A stretch of DNA of 40,925 bases from positions 1-40,925 of the forward strand of contig CAIWVP010000142.1 in NCBI GenBank assembly GCA_903916195.1, given 5' to 3'. Origin of the DNA: an uncultured Verrucomicrobiota bacterium (lineage in GTDB: Bacteria; Verrucomicrobiota; Verrucomicrobiia; Limisphaerales; UBA9464). This document shows positions 33,119 through 40,925 of the stretch, one piece after another (position 1 is the first letter of the stretch; every line of letters starts with the position of its first letter). The notes below the pieces were generated by a model. It ran no database searches. It was not told the DNA's origin and saw only the letters and a list, made by a program, of their open reading frames with translations. The translations under genes and the position numbers were made by a program.

Positions 33119-33748
33119 TCAGACCACCCGCGCCGGCGGCGCCTTCACGAAGGCCGCTTCCCGCAGATAGACCGGCGCCAAGCTCTCGGCCGCGACGAAC
33201 TCACCACGCTCCTCGGCGGCTCGCGCGATGTCCGCAGCGGCGGGGAACAGCTCGGAACCGCCGCCCAGCATGCGCAGGACCTCGGGGCCGGCGACCGCTT
33301 CCCCCGCGGCGATCCGCGCCTTCAACGCGTCGCCCGCAGCCAACCGGATCGGCTCCGTCAGGCGGCCGTGTTCCGCGACGGCGACCGCGAACTCGCCGCG
33401 CTGCGCGTCCGCGGCAAGCAGCACCGGACCGGACGCCAGAGCCTTCGCCGCCACGGCCATCGCGTCGAAACTGCTCACCGACGCCACCTTGGCTCCGTTC
33501 GCCAATTGCCAGCCCTGCGCGACCGAGATCGCCAGGCGGACCCCGGTGTAGCTGCCCGGCCCGATGCCGACGGCGATGCATCCCACGGCGTCGCGGCCGA
33601 CACCGGCGCGGGCCAGGACGTCCGCGATCATCGCGAACACCGGTGTCGTGCGCGTGGCCTGATGGACGACTTCGGCCAGGACCGCGCCGTCGCGCACGAC
33701 GGCCACGCTCCTGCGGTCGGTGGAGAACTCAATCGCCAACGTGGTCAT
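33119..33748 (-). CDS. tsaB: tRNA t6A synthesis protein TsaB
   Basis: The protein has 209 residues, starting at the ATG at 33748 (MTTLAIEFSTDRRSVAVV). The ASKHA fold is shown by the N-terminal strand and by the family hallmark GIGPGSYTGVRLAISVAQG. It lacks the metal-binding HxxxH of TsaD. TsaB partners TsaD and TsaE to attach threonylcarbamoyl to A37 of ANN-decoding tRNAs. It overlaps the 3' end of tsaE by 20 bp. An alternative ATG at 33772 would lengthen it by 8 residues. Confidence 0.92.
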   Translation of the reverse strand: MTTLAIEFSTDRRSVAVVRDGAVLAEVVHQATRTTPVFAMIADVLARAGVGRDAVGCIAVGIGPGSYTGVRLAISVAQGWQLANGAKVASVSSFDAMAVAAKALASGPVLLAADAQRGEFAVAVAEHGRLTEPIRLAAGDALKARIAAGEAVAGPEVLRMLGGGSELFPAAADIARAAEERGEFVAAESLAPVYLREAAFVKAPPARVV

Positions 33749-34178
33749 AGGTGATCTGGCGGGAGTGCTCATCAAGGGTCGCGATATGGATGCGCCGGCA
33801 GGTGCCGGGACCGACGCCTGCCGACGCGCCGGCGTCGCCGCACCAGCGCTCGATCCATTCCACCACGGCGACGCCGTCGGGCCGGGTGACATATTCCTCC
33901 AACCCGGCGCCGCGGACCTCCTCCGCGGAACCGAGCCGGTAGAGGTCGAGATGGAACAGGCGCAGGCGACCTCCTTCGTATTCGTTCAGCAGCGCGAAGG
34001 TCGGCGAATGGACCCGGCCGCGGCAGCCCAGTCCGCGTGCGAAGCCCCGCACCAACGCGGTCTTTCCCGCGCCGAGGTCGCCGCTCAGACCGAAGACGCT
34101 GCCCGTCCATGCAGAGCGGCCGAGCGATTCGCCGAAGGCCTCGGTCTCGGCGACGGAGTTGGAGCGCAGGACGATCAT
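33729..34178 (-). CDS. tsaE: tRNA t6A synthesis ATPase TsaE
   Basis: The protein has 149 residues. P-loop GDLGAGKT (33-40) is followed by SPTFALLNEYEGG and LFHLDLYRL, the conserved TsaE (YjeE) sequence, and VAVVEWIERW. The ATPase helps the TsaB-TsaD complex turn over. The gene sits between thiL (54 bp upstream) and tsaB (overlapping), a common bacterial order. The C-terminus has about 20 residues beyond the usual core. Confidence 0.94.
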   Translation of the reverse strand: MIVLRSNSVAETEAFGESLGRSAWTGSVFGLSGDLGAGKTALVRGFARGLGCRGRVHSPTFALLNEYEGGRLRLFHLDLYRLGSAEEVRGAGLEEYVTRPDGVAVVEWIERWCGDAGASAGVGPGTCRRIHIATLDEHSRQITYDHVGD

Positions 34179-34232
34179 GGGAGCGCCGCGTGGCCGCCCG
34201 CGCGGTCGATGATGGTGTCGTCGCGGGTCATC

Positions 34233-35180
34233 TCAGCCGAAGTGCTCGTAGCCCTTCGCGGCAAGCGGCCGCATGCCGTCTTCGCCGCGCAAGAACATGC
34301 CGGGCCGCGGCACGACCTTCCCGATGCAGCTCAACGGCACGGACGGGAACTCCGCCTTCCAACCGTCGAGCAGTCTCACGGCGTCGCCGGGTGCGACGGT
34401 GAAGAGCAGCTCGAAATCTTCGCCGTCGGTCAGCGCGGCGACGATCGCCGGCTTCGCTGTGTCGCCTTCGCGGGCGCGGAGCTTCGCCGCGCGGCTGACC
34501 GGGATGGCCGACTTGGACAGCTCGGCGCCGAGCGGTGCGTCGGGCCGTCCGCTCGCCGCGAGCAGATGCGGCAGGTCGCCGGCGATACCGTCGCTCACGT
34601 CCATGAGCGCGTGGACCAGCCCGCTCGCGGCGAGCCATCGGCCTTCGGCGAGGCGCGGCTCGAAGTCGAGGTGCTTGCCGGAGAGCGATCCGCCGAGCTC
34701 GCCGGTGACGAAGAGGGCGTCGCCCGCGCGCGCGCCGGACCGCAGCAGCGCCCGGCCGCGCGGCACCGTCGCGACGACCGCCACGCTGAGCAGCAGACAT
34801 CCGGGATTCGTCGTGGTCTCGCCGCCGACCACGGCGACCTGGTGCTGCGCGGCGAGACGGCCCAGTCCGCGGTAGATCGCGAAGACGCGCTCCGGGTCGT
34901 GGTCCTTCGGCAACGCCAACGTGACCACCGCCGCCACCGGCGTCCCGCCCATCGCGGCGACATCGCTGAGGCAGCGCGCGAGCGCCTTCCGGCCGACGCG
35001 CTCGGGATCGGTGTCGGCGGTGAAGTGGATGCCTTCGACCACGGCGTCGGTCTTGAGCAGCGTCTGCGTGCCGGCGGCGCCGAGCTCCAGCACCGCGCAA
35101 TCGTCGCCGGCGCCGGTCACCACGAAGTCGTTCGTGGGCAGCAGCGGCTTCAGCTTCGCGATCAGTTCGAATTCGGTCAT
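34233..35180 (-). CDS. thiL: Thiamine-phosphate kinase
   Basis: The protein has 315 residues, starting at the ATG at 35180 (MTEFELIAKLKPLLP). GAGDDCAVLE (23-32), LLKTDAVVEGIHF and RKALARCLSDVAAMGGTP are typical of the N-terminal ATP/Mg2+ site, and the DVSDGIAGDLPHLL motif is the second acidic cluster. It phosphorylates thiamine monophosphate to thiamine diphosphate with ATP. It is co-oriented with the CPBP gene (37 bp upstream) and with tsaE, so operon membership is likely. Confidence 0.95.
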   Translation of the reverse strand: MTEFELIAKLKPLLPTNDFVVTGAGDDCAVLELGAAGTQTLLKTDAVVEGIHFTADTDPERVGRKALARCLSDVAAMGGTPVAAVVTLALPKDHDPERVFAIYRGLGRLAAQHQVAVVGGETTTNPGCLLLSVAVVATVPRGRALLRSGARAGDALFVTGELGGSLSGKHLDFEPRLAEGRWLAASGLVHALMDVSDGIAGDLPHLLAASGRPDAPLGAELSKSAIPVSRAAKLRAREGDTAKPAIVAALTDGEDFELLFTVAPGDAVRLLDGWKAEFPSVPLSCIGKVVPRPGMFLRGEDGMRPLAAKGYEHFG

Positions 35181-35217
35181 GGAAAAGGTCCTGGTGCGGC
35201 CGGATGCGCGGCCCGGC

Positions 35218-35949
35218 TCAGCGGTTCCCGCCGGGCTCGATGCCCAGCGCGATCATCACGAACGGCGCGAGGTTGAAGAGCGCGTGGGCGGTGACGCTGG
35301 CGAGCAGGCTGCCCGTGCGCTGGTAGAGCCACGCCAGCACGAGCCCGAAGAACGAGAGCGGCAGGAACGCGGCGGCGTTCACGTGGATGAGCCCGAAGAA
35401 CACGGCCGAGCCCCACAACGCGGCCCGAGGGAAACCGAGGTCGCGCACGAACGGATACAGCACGCCGCGGAACAGGCTCTCCTCCGCGAGCGGCGCGAGC
35501 CCGATGGCAAAGAACGCGAGGTAGGCACGTTGCCACCAGGCGCTCGACCGCAGCAGCAACTCGACCGGCGTCTGCGCTCCGGCGGGAAGTCCGGCACGGG
35601 TCAGCGCCTCGATCGAAAGCCATTGCAGCCCGTAGGCGACCGGCAGCACGACCACGGCGGCGCCGAGGCCCCAAGCGATCGCGCGGGCCGACGTCCCGCG
35701 GGCGATGCCGAACGCCCGGCCGACCCCCATGTCGTGGGCGCGAAGGAAGAAGCCCATCCCGACCAGCATCCCTCCCTGGAACACGAGCGTGTTCATCAAC
35801 GCCTCGCCGAACGCCATCGGGACGGCCGGCTTTGCCGGGACATCGCGCGCGTCGAGCAGATGACCGGCCACGCCGAGGAGCATCAGCCCCACCAGCGGGG
35901 CGATGAACAGGAGCACGAGATCGGCTCGCCAGTCTTTGCGCGGAAGCAC
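35218..35949 (-). CDS. CPBP family intramembrane metalloprotease
   Basis: The protein has 243 residues from a GTG at 35949. It has six to eight hydrophobic segments. The CPBP (Abi/Rce1-like) active-site motifs are EESLFRG (E156, E157, R161), FFGLIHVN (H189) and HALFNLAPF (H222, N226). Bacterial members are membrane glutamic-type or metal-independent endopeptidases acting on C-terminal or peptide substrates; the target here is unknown. It heads the thiL-tsaE-tsaB run. The GTG start is supported by a good TTGACA promoter with the -10 element 9 bp before it. Confidence 0.9.
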   Translation of the reverse strand: MLPRKDWRADLVLLFIAPLVGLMLLGVAGHLLDARDVPAKPAVPMAFGEALMNTLVFQGGMLVGMGFFLRAHDMGVGRAFGIARGTSARAIAWGLGAAVVVLPVAYGLQWLSIEALTRAGLPAGAQTPVELLLRSSAWWQRAYLAFFAIGLAPLAEESLFRGVLYPFVRDLGFPRAALWGSAVFFGLIHVNAAAFLPLSFFGLVLAWLYQRTGSLLASVTAHALFNLAPFVMIALGIEPGGNR

Positions 35950-35958
35950 GGGGCCACG

Positions 35959-35988
35959 TTAGCCGGAACCGACGGCCCCGGCTGTCAA
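35959..35988 (-). promoter_or_regulatory. Putative leaderless promoter of the CPBP-thiL-tsaE-tsaB operon
   Basis: On the minus strand a consensus TTGACA (35988-35983) is followed after 18 bp by GGCTAA (35964-35959), whose core TAAC ends about 8 bp before the GTG at 35949. It is the clearest -35 in the window. Confidence 0.5.
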
Positions 35989-36093
35989 AAAACTTCCGGA
36001 TTGGTGCCGGCCCCAAGGCGTGTTAAGGCGTCCGGCGTTTCGCGGGCCTCCCCTCGATCCCACCGGCGTCCCTCAACTCTGCATCTTCCTGCC

Positions 36094-38373
36094 ATGGCCA
36101 ACCCCTCCCACGTCTGGACCTTCTTCCGCGCGGGCGGATTCGACCAGGTCCAGCTCAAAACCGGCGCCGACCTCCTCGCGCTCGATCAACTCGACCAGAA
36201 ACTCTGGGTCGCGCTCGCGTGTCCGACGACCGGCCTCGAGTTCGACAAGACGACCCTCGCGCTGATCGACACCGACAAGGACGGCCGCGTGCGCGCGCCG
36301 GAACTGATCACCGCGGTGAAATGGGCCGGCGGCCTGCTCAAGAACGCCGACGACCTCGTCCAGCGCGGCGGGGCCCTCGCGTTGACCGCCATCGACGACT
36401 CGACGCCCGAGGGCAAGGTCGTCCTGGCCTCCGCCAAGCAGATCCTCGCCAACCTCGGCAAGAAGGACGCCGCGAGCATCTCGCTCGCCGACACCGCCGA
36501 CGTCGCCAAGATCTTCGCCCAGACCGTCTTCAACGGCGACGGAATCATAGTGCCCGGATCCACGGGCGACGACGCCACCCAAGCGCTGGTCGCGGACATC
36601 ATCACGACCCACGGCTCGGTGCCCGACCGTTCCGGCAAGCCCGGCATCGACCAGGCCCGGGTCGACGCCTTCTTCGCCGACGCGACGGCCTTCGAGGCGT
36701 GGGTCAAGAGATCCGAGACCGATGCCGCGACCGTGCTCCCGCTCGGTGACGCCTCGGCCGCCGCCAGCGCCGCGCTGAAAGCGGTGAAGGTCAAGGTCGA
36801 CGACTATTTCGGCCGCTGCCGTCTGGCCGCCTTCGATCCTCGCGCCCTCGCGGCGCTCAACCGCGAGGAGAAGGAGTTCCTCGCCGTCGCCGCCAAGGAC
36901 CTGACCATCACCGCCGCCGAGGTCTCGGGTTTCCCGCTCGCGCAGGTCGCCGCCGGCAAGGCGCTGCCGTTGAAGGAAGGCGTGAACCCGGCCTGGGCCG
37001 GAGCGATCGACGCGTTCCGATCCGCGGTGGTCAAGCCGTTGGTCGGCGACACGTCCGAGCTGACCGAGGCCGATTGGGCCGCCATCAACGCCAAGATCGC
37101 CGGCCACGACGCGTGGGCCGCCAGCAAGGCCGGCGCTGCCGTCGAGAAGCTCGGCATCGCCAAGATCCGGGCGGTCCTCGCCGACAAGGGCAAGGAGACG
37201 CTCACCGCGCTCGTCGCCAAGGACAAGGGGCTGGAGGCCGAGTCCGCCGCCATCGCCAACGTGGACAAACTGCTCCGCTACGTCCGCGACCTGCACCTGC
37301 TCTGCGAGAATTTCGTCAACTTCAGCGACTTCTACGACGGCGGCGAGCCGGCCATCTTCCAGGCCGGGACGCTCTTCCTCGACCAGCGGAGCTGCTCGCT
37401 CTGCCTCCACGTGCAGGACCCCGGGAAGCACGGCACGATGGCCGGATTGGCGGGCACCTACCTCGCCTACGTCGACTGTGTCCGCAAGGGCTCCGGCGAG
37501 AAGCTGAGCATCATGGCCGCGTTCACGGACGGCGACAGCGACAACCTCATGGTCGGCCGCAACGGCCTCTTCTATGACCGCGCCGGCCGCGACTACGACG
37601 CCACCATCACCAAGATCATCGACAACCCCATCAGCATCCGGCAGGCCTTCTGGGCGCCCTACAAGAAGCTGGTCCGCCTGATCGACGAGATGGTCGCCAA
37701 GCGCGCCGCCGCCGCCGAGGCCGAGGCCAACGCCAAGATCGCCGCCGCCGCCGAAGCGGTCGCCAACGCCGACAAGACCAAGCCGGCCGACCCCAAGAAG
37801 GAAGAGGCCAAGAAGATCGACGTCGGCGCGGTGGCCGCCATGGGCGTCGCGTTCGGTGCCATCGGCACCGCGGTGGGCGCGATCTTCGGCAAGCTGTCCG
37901 GATTGTTCGTGCTGCCGTTCTGGCTGCTCTGCCTCGCCCTCGTCGGATTGCTGCTCCTGATCTCCGGCCCCTCGATGCTCATCGCCTGGCTGAAGCTGCG
38001 GAAGCGCAACCTCGGCCCGATCCTTGACGCCAACGGCTGGGCGGTGAACGCCAAGGCGAAGGTCAACGTGCCGTTCGGCACCTCGCTCACCAGCGTCGCC
38101 CAACTGCCCGCCGGCGCGAAGGCCGCCCCGGTCGGCGACCGCTTCGCCGAGCGTCCCGTCACCTGGCCCAAGAAAGTGCTCGTCCTCGTCGTGATCGCCT
38201 TCGTGTACAGCCTCGCGAACCACTTCCAGCTCGCGCCGGTCATCCATAAAGGAAAGTTCGTCCCCTTCCCTCTGCTCGACGGGGACTATCAGCAGGCCGC
38301 GAAGACGGAGAAAGCGATGGAGAAAGCCGCGGAGGACGCCAAGAAGCCCGCGGACGCCGTCCCGGCGAAGTGA
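36094..38373 (+). CDS. Conserved EF-hand membrane protein of unknown function
   Basis: The protein has 759 residues, starting at the ATG at 36094 ([20 protein letters not shown]). An EF-hand loop [12 protein letters not shown] occupies residues 59-70 with acidic residues at the expected 1, 3, 5 and 12 positions. A long cytosol- or periplasm-facing domain to about 570 contains RSCSLCLHV (C434, C437, H439), [29 protein letters not shown] from about 488, and [15 protein letters not shown] charged Ala/Lys/Glu linker is followed by two hydrophobic segments (about 578-640), [19 protein letters not shown], a third membrane segment (about 696-712) and a lysine-rich tail. I recognise the architecture from other Verrucomicrobiota and Bacteroidota but not its function. 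TTGGTG-N17-TAAGGC (36001-36029) is a weak candidate promoter. Confidence 0.88.
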   Translation: MANPSHVWTFFRAGGFDQVQLKTGADLLALDQLDQKLWVALACPTTGLEFDKTTLALIDTDKDGRVRAPELITAVKWAGGLLKNADDLVQRGGALALTAIDDSTPEGKVVLASAKQILANLGKKDAASISLADTADVAKIFAQTVFNGDGIIVPGSTGDDATQALVADIITTHGSVPDRSGKPGIDQARVDAFFADATAFEAWVKRSETDAATVLPLGDASAAASAALKAVKVKVDDYFGRCRLAAFDPRALAALNREEKEFLAVAAKDLTITAAEVSGFPLAQVAAGKALPLKEGVNPAWAGAIDAFRSAVVKPLVGDTSELTEADWAAINAKIAGHDAWAASKAGAAVEKLGIAKIRAVLADKGKETLTALVAKDKGLEAESAAIANVDKLLRYVRDLHLLCENFVNFSDFYDGGEPAIFQAGTLFLDQRSCSLCLHVQDPGKHGTMAGLAGTYLAYVDCVRKGSGEKLSIMAAFTDGDSDNLMVGRNGLFYDRAGRDYDATITKIIDNPISIRQAFWAPYKKLVRLIDEMVAKRAAAAEAEANAKIAAAAEAVANADKTKPADPKKEEAKKIDVGAVAAMGVAFGAIGTAVGAIFGKLSGLFVLPFWLLCLALVGLLLLISGPSMLIAWLKLRKRNLGPILDANGWAVNAKAKVNVPFGTSLTSVAQLPAGAKAAPVGDRFAERPVTWPKKVLVLVVIAFVYSLANHFQLAPVIHKGKFVPFPLLDGDYQQAAKTEKAMEKAAEDAKKPADAVPAK

Positions 38374-38394
38374 CGCCCGCCTCCGATCGCACAG

Positions 38395-38427
38395 GCCCGG
38401 ACCCTCATCGGTCCGGGCTTTTTGTTT
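38395..38427 (+). terminator. Intrinsic terminator after the EF-hand membrane protein gene
   Basis: Stem GCCCGGACC (38395-38403) and GGTCCGGGC (38410-38418) form nine base pairs around a 6-nt loop, followed by TTTTTGTTT. It lies 21 bp after the stop codon. It is the only classical rho-independent terminator I find in the window. Confidence 0.92.
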
Positions 38428-38452
38428 CGGGGTGCCCTGTCTTCCCCCTAAC
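38422..38452 (+). promoter_or_regulatory. Putative leaderless promoter of the YyaL-like gene
   Basis: TTGTTT (38422-38427), within the terminator T tract, and CCTAAC (38447-38452) are separated by 19 bp. The -10 element ends 9 bp before the GTG at 38462, which supports that codon over the GTG at 38432. Confidence 0.35.
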
Positions 38453-38461
38453 CTCACCGCT

Positions 38462-40543
38462 GTGAGCACCGCCACGAACGCCCCCGCCGCCGCGCCGAAG
38501 CACACCAACCGCCTCGCGCAGGAGAAGTCGCCGTACCTGCTCCAGCACGCGCACAACCCGGTCGATTGGTTCCCCTGGGGCGACGAGGCCTTCGCCAAGG
38601 CCAAGGCCGCCGACAAGCCGATCTTCCTCAGCATCGGCTACTCCACCTGCCACTGGTGCCACGTGATGGAGCGCGAATCCTTCGAGGACGAGAAGATCGC
38701 CGCCTATCTCAAGGAGCACTTCATCAGCATCAAGGTCGACCGCGAGGAACGGCCCGACGTGGACAAGATCTACATGGGCTTCGTCCAGGCCACCACCGGC
38801 GGCGGCGGCTGGCCGCTCAACGTCTTCCTCACGCCCGACCTCAAACCGTTCTACGGGGGCACCTACTGGCCGCCCGAGGCGAAGCACGACCGCCCCGGCC
38901 TGCCCGAGGTGCTGGCGCGCATCGTCGAACTCTGGAAGACCCGCCGCGCCGACATCGCCGGATCCGCCGACGAGCTGACGGCCAAGCTCCGCTCCATGTC
39001 GGGGCACGAGGCGCACAACGCCTTCCCCGCCGGCGAACGCGAGCTGCACGGCGCCGGCCAGAGCTTCCTCCACGAGTACGATCCCCAGAACGGCGGCTTC
39101 GGCGGCGCGCCAAAATTCCCGCGCCCCAGCCAACCGCTGCTCCTCCTCCGCTTCGCCCACCGCTTCGGCGAGAAGGACGCGCTCGAGGCCGTGCTGCACA
39201 CCTGCGACGCCATGGCCGCCGGCGGCATCCACGACCAGCTCGGCGGCGGCTTCGCGCGCTACTCGGTGGACGAACATTGGCTCGTGCCGCACTTCGAGAA
39301 GATGCTCTACGACCAGGCCCAGCTCGTTCAGCTCTACATCGACGCGCACCTCGCCGGGGGCCACGCACGCCACGCCGAGGTCGCCCGCGACATCCTCCGC
39401 TACGTGATGCGCGACATGACGCATGCCGGAGGGGGGTTCTTCTCCGCCGAGGACGCGGACAGCGAGGGCAAGGAGGGCAAGTTCTACTGCTGGACCCACG
39501 ACGAGCTGTCGAAGCTGCTCACCGTCGAGGAGTTCAACGTGGCCACGCGCCGTTTCGGCATCACCAAGGCCGGGAACTTCACCGACCACAGCGATCCGCA
39601 TCCCCTGCCCGGCCAGAACGTGCTCAGCATCGTCCACACCGTGGAGGGCGAGGCCGACCTGGCGCTGCTCGCCTCCGCCGTCGCCAAGATGTCCGCCGCC
39701 CGCGCTCGACGCGTCCGGCCGCATCGCGACGACAAGGTGCTCGCGTCATGGAACGGGATGATGCTCGGCGCCTTCGCCCGCGGCTTCGCCGTGCTCCACG
39801 ACGAGGAGTTCAAGGAGGCCGCGGAACGGAACGTCGCGTTCATCCAGGCCAATCTCTGGGACGCCGCGACCAAGACGCTCTACCACCGCTGGCGCGACGG
39901 ACACCGTGATTCCGTCCAGCTGCTCGACAGCTACGCCAACCTGCTCGCCGGCGTGGTGGACCTCTACGAGGCGACCGTGGACCCGCGCCATCTCGGGTTC
40001 GCCGTCGCGCTCACGGAGAGCATGGTCGCGCGTTTCTACGACCCGGAGGCCGGCGGCTTCTGGCAGACCGTCGCCGACGCACCGCACCTGCTCTTGCGCA
40101 ACAAGGAGGACTACGACGGCGCCGAACCCGGCGGGAACAGCGTGGCCGCGCTCGCGCTGCTCAAGCTGGCCGCGATCTGCGACCGCAAGGACTGGCGCAC
40201 CGCCGCCGAGAAGACCATCCGCCTCTTCGCCCAGCGCCTGCACCAGATGCCCCAGGCCGTGCCACACCTGATGCTCGCGCTCGATTTCTCCGTGCAGGAG
40301 CCGCGGCGCGTCGCGCTCGTCGGCGATTGGACCTGCGGCAGCACCGCGTCCCTGCTCCGGGCCGCGCACGGCACCTTCCAGCCGAACAAGGTCGTGCTCG
40401 GCAACCACGGCCCGGTCGATGCCTTCACCAAGGGGCTGCCGGAGAACGAGGAGTTCACCCAGGCCTTCTGCTGCACCGGCAGCGCCTGCCGTCCGCCGAC
40501 GCGCGACCGCAAGATCGTCGCCGCGTTCTTGGCCGAGAAATGA
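38462..40543 (+). CDS. Thioredoxin-domain protein of the YyaL/SSP411 family
   Basis: The protein has 693 residues from the GTG at 38462; a GTG at 38432 would add ten residues. The N-terminal thioredoxin-like domain has [20 protein letters not shown], then [20 protein letters not shown] with CHWC at 63-66, and [14 protein letters not shown]. The remainder is an (alpha/alpha)6-barrel-like region ([41 protein letters not shown]) ending in [12 protein letters not shown]. Family members (bacterial YyaL, mammalian SPATA20) are widely conserved with no settled reaction. There is no signal peptide, so it is cytosolic. It stands alone after a strong terminator. Confidence 0.95.
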   Translation: MSTATNAPAAAPKHTNRLAQEKSPYLLQHAHNPVDWFPWGDEAFAKAKAADKPIFLSIGYSTCHWCHVMERESFEDEKIAAYLKEHFISIKVDREERPDVDKIYMGFVQATTGGGGWPLNVFLTPDLKPFYGGTYWPPEAKHDRPGLPEVLARIVELWKTRRADIAGSADELTAKLRSMSGHEAHNAFPAGERELHGAGQSFLHEYDPQNGGFGGAPKFPRPSQPLLLLRFAHRFGEKDALEAVLHTCDAMAAGGIHDQLGGGFARYSVDEHWLVPHFEKMLYDQAQLVQLYIDAHLAGGHARHAEVARDILRYVMRDMTHAGGGFFSAEDADSEGKEGKFYCWTHDELSKLLTVEEFNVATRRFGITKAGNFTDHSDPHPLPGQNVLSIVHTVEGEADLALLASAVAKMSAARARRVRPHRDDKVLASWNGMMLGAFARGFAVLHDEEFKEAAERNVAFIQANLWDAATKTLYHRWRDGHRDSVQLLDSYANLLAGVVDLYEATVDPRHLGFAVALTESMVARFYDPEAGGFWQTVADAPHLLLRNKEDYDGAEPGGNSVAALALLKLAAICDRKDWRTAAEKTIRLFAQRLHQMPQAVPHLMLALDFSVQEPRRVALVGDWTCGSTASLLRAAHGTFQPNKVVLGNHGPVDAFTKGLPENEEFTQAFCCTGSACRPPTRDRKIVAAFLAEK

Positions 40544-40595
40544 AAAGGGGGAAGCCCGTCCGCTCCGACCGCCGTGCGGGGACCACCCCGGGAGA

Positions 40596-40764
40596 GTGCG
40601 ACCGGAAGTGGCGGGCGGACGTAGCGCAGGTTTTCAACCTGCTGTATCGCCGAGTTGCACTCGGCAGGGCGTCGGCAAGGCCAAGCCGCTTACCTGTCGG
40701 AGCGCCTGCGGATTCCAGATCCGCGATACGGCAGAGTCCGACTCTGCGCTACGTCCGATCGCAC
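40596..40764. repeat. Composite palindromic repeat, family A, copy 3
   Basis: The core is 40621-40752, with outer arms GTGCGACCGGAAGTGGC and GATCGCAC. The hairpins read GGTTTTCAACC, GAGTTGCACTC, GGATTCCAGATCC and CAGAGTCCGACTCTG, in the same order as in copies 1 and 2. The last hairpin differs from other copies on both sides of its stem, so pairing is kept. It lies past the 3' end of the YyaL-like gene. Confidence 0.88.
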
Positions 40765-40773
40765 CCGCGTACT

Positions 40774-40858
40774 GAGCGGGTCACGGTCGTCGTGACGCTG
40801 CCGGAGAGAGCGATTTGGACTGGCGGGCAGACATAGCGGGAGGGCGTATCGGGCATAC
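40774..40858. repeat. Spacer block of the dispersed palindromic repeat array (copy 2)
   Basis: It matches positions 1-87 of the window and begins ten bases after copy 3 of the palindrome ends, so block and palindrome alternate in a tandem array. Confidence 0.8.
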
Positions 40859-40925
40859 GTAGCGCAGATTTTTAATCTGCTGTGTCGCCGCGTTGCACTC
40901 GGCAGGGCGTCGGCAAGGCCAAGCC
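40859..40925. repeat. Composite palindromic repeat, family A, copy 4 (cut by the window end)
   Basis: The left arm is complete: GTAGCGCAG, hairpin GATTTTTAATC, CTGTGTCGC, hairpin GCGTTGCACTC. The sequence then ends. The first hairpin replaces a G-C pair with A-T on both sides relative to copy 1. Confidence 0.85.

Noticed and set aside
36073-38634. Minus-strand open frame of about 853 codons opposite the EF-hand protein
   Set aside because: Shadow of the plus-strand gene; it also runs across the terminator and into the next gene.
40327-40836. Plus-strand open frame running from the YyaL-like gene into the repeat array
   Set aside because: Out of frame with the gene and then inside the repeats; no coding signal of its own.

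Overview
The window is GC-rich bacterial DNA that most resembles a Verrucomicrobiota chromosome (inferred from gene content; no rRNA gene is present). Supporting content includes a prepilin-like protein with the H-X9-DG signature, a CotH/lamin-tail/discoidin giant secreted protein, Tat-exported Gfo/Idh and sugar-isomerase proteins, a DUF5069 protein, a PQQ-propeller membrane protein, and intergenic spaces filled with mosaics of small palindromes. I see no tRNA, rRNA, CRISPR array, phage gene or transposase.

Layout. 1-218: dispersed palindromic repeat. 278-3417 (minus): exported TIM-barrel sugar isomerase, Gfo/Idh oxidoreductase and DUF5069 protein, with palindrome mosaics between and beyond them. 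3924-7769 (plus): YtrA-type GntR regulator, small membrane protein, ABC ATPase and large permease, which form an apparent self-regulated transporter operon. 7804-13143 (plus): prepilin-like protein, then the 1447-residue secreted CotH protein. 13349-18612 (plus): HI0933/BaiN flavoprotein carrying an inserted hairpin repeat, tandem ACT protein, PQQ propeller, SGNH lipoprotein and flavodoxin-like protein. 18623-21594: glucokinase (minus) and GTP-dependent PEP carboxykinase (plus), divergent. 21690-24741 (minus): RsuA-type pseudouridine synthase, CbiX-like chelatase, zinc-ribbon Ser/Thr kinase. 24852-26384 (plus): CobA-HemD fusion. 26421-27714 (minus): lipid kinase and small lipoprotein. 27841-31888 (plus): five overlapping or closely spaced type II secretion/pseudopilin genes (F, H, I, J, K). 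31889-33118: repeats, a YkgJ-like zinc/iron-cluster protein and a 15-unit 8-bp tandem repeat. 33119-35949 (minus): tsaB, tsaE, thiL and a CPBP protease. 36094-40543 (plus): EF-hand membrane protein of unknown function, a clear intrinsic terminator, and a YyaL/SSP411 thioredoxin-fold protein. 40596-40925: two more copies of the palindromic repeat, so both window ends lie in the same repeat family.

Functional links. CbiX-like and CobA-HemD proteins together cover much of uroporphyrinogen-to-siroheme synthesis. Glucokinase and PEPCK are opposing entry points of central carbon metabolism read from one intergenic region. TsaB/TsaE support tRNA t6A synthesis. The gsp genes lack the ATPase, secretin and major pseudopilin, which must be encoded elsewhere.

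The most notable non-coding signals are (i) composite palindromes built from interchangeable hairpin units with compensatory changes between copies, and (ii) promoter-like -35/-10 pairs whose -10 element ends only 8-9 nt before the start codon at five genes, suggesting leaderless transcripts.
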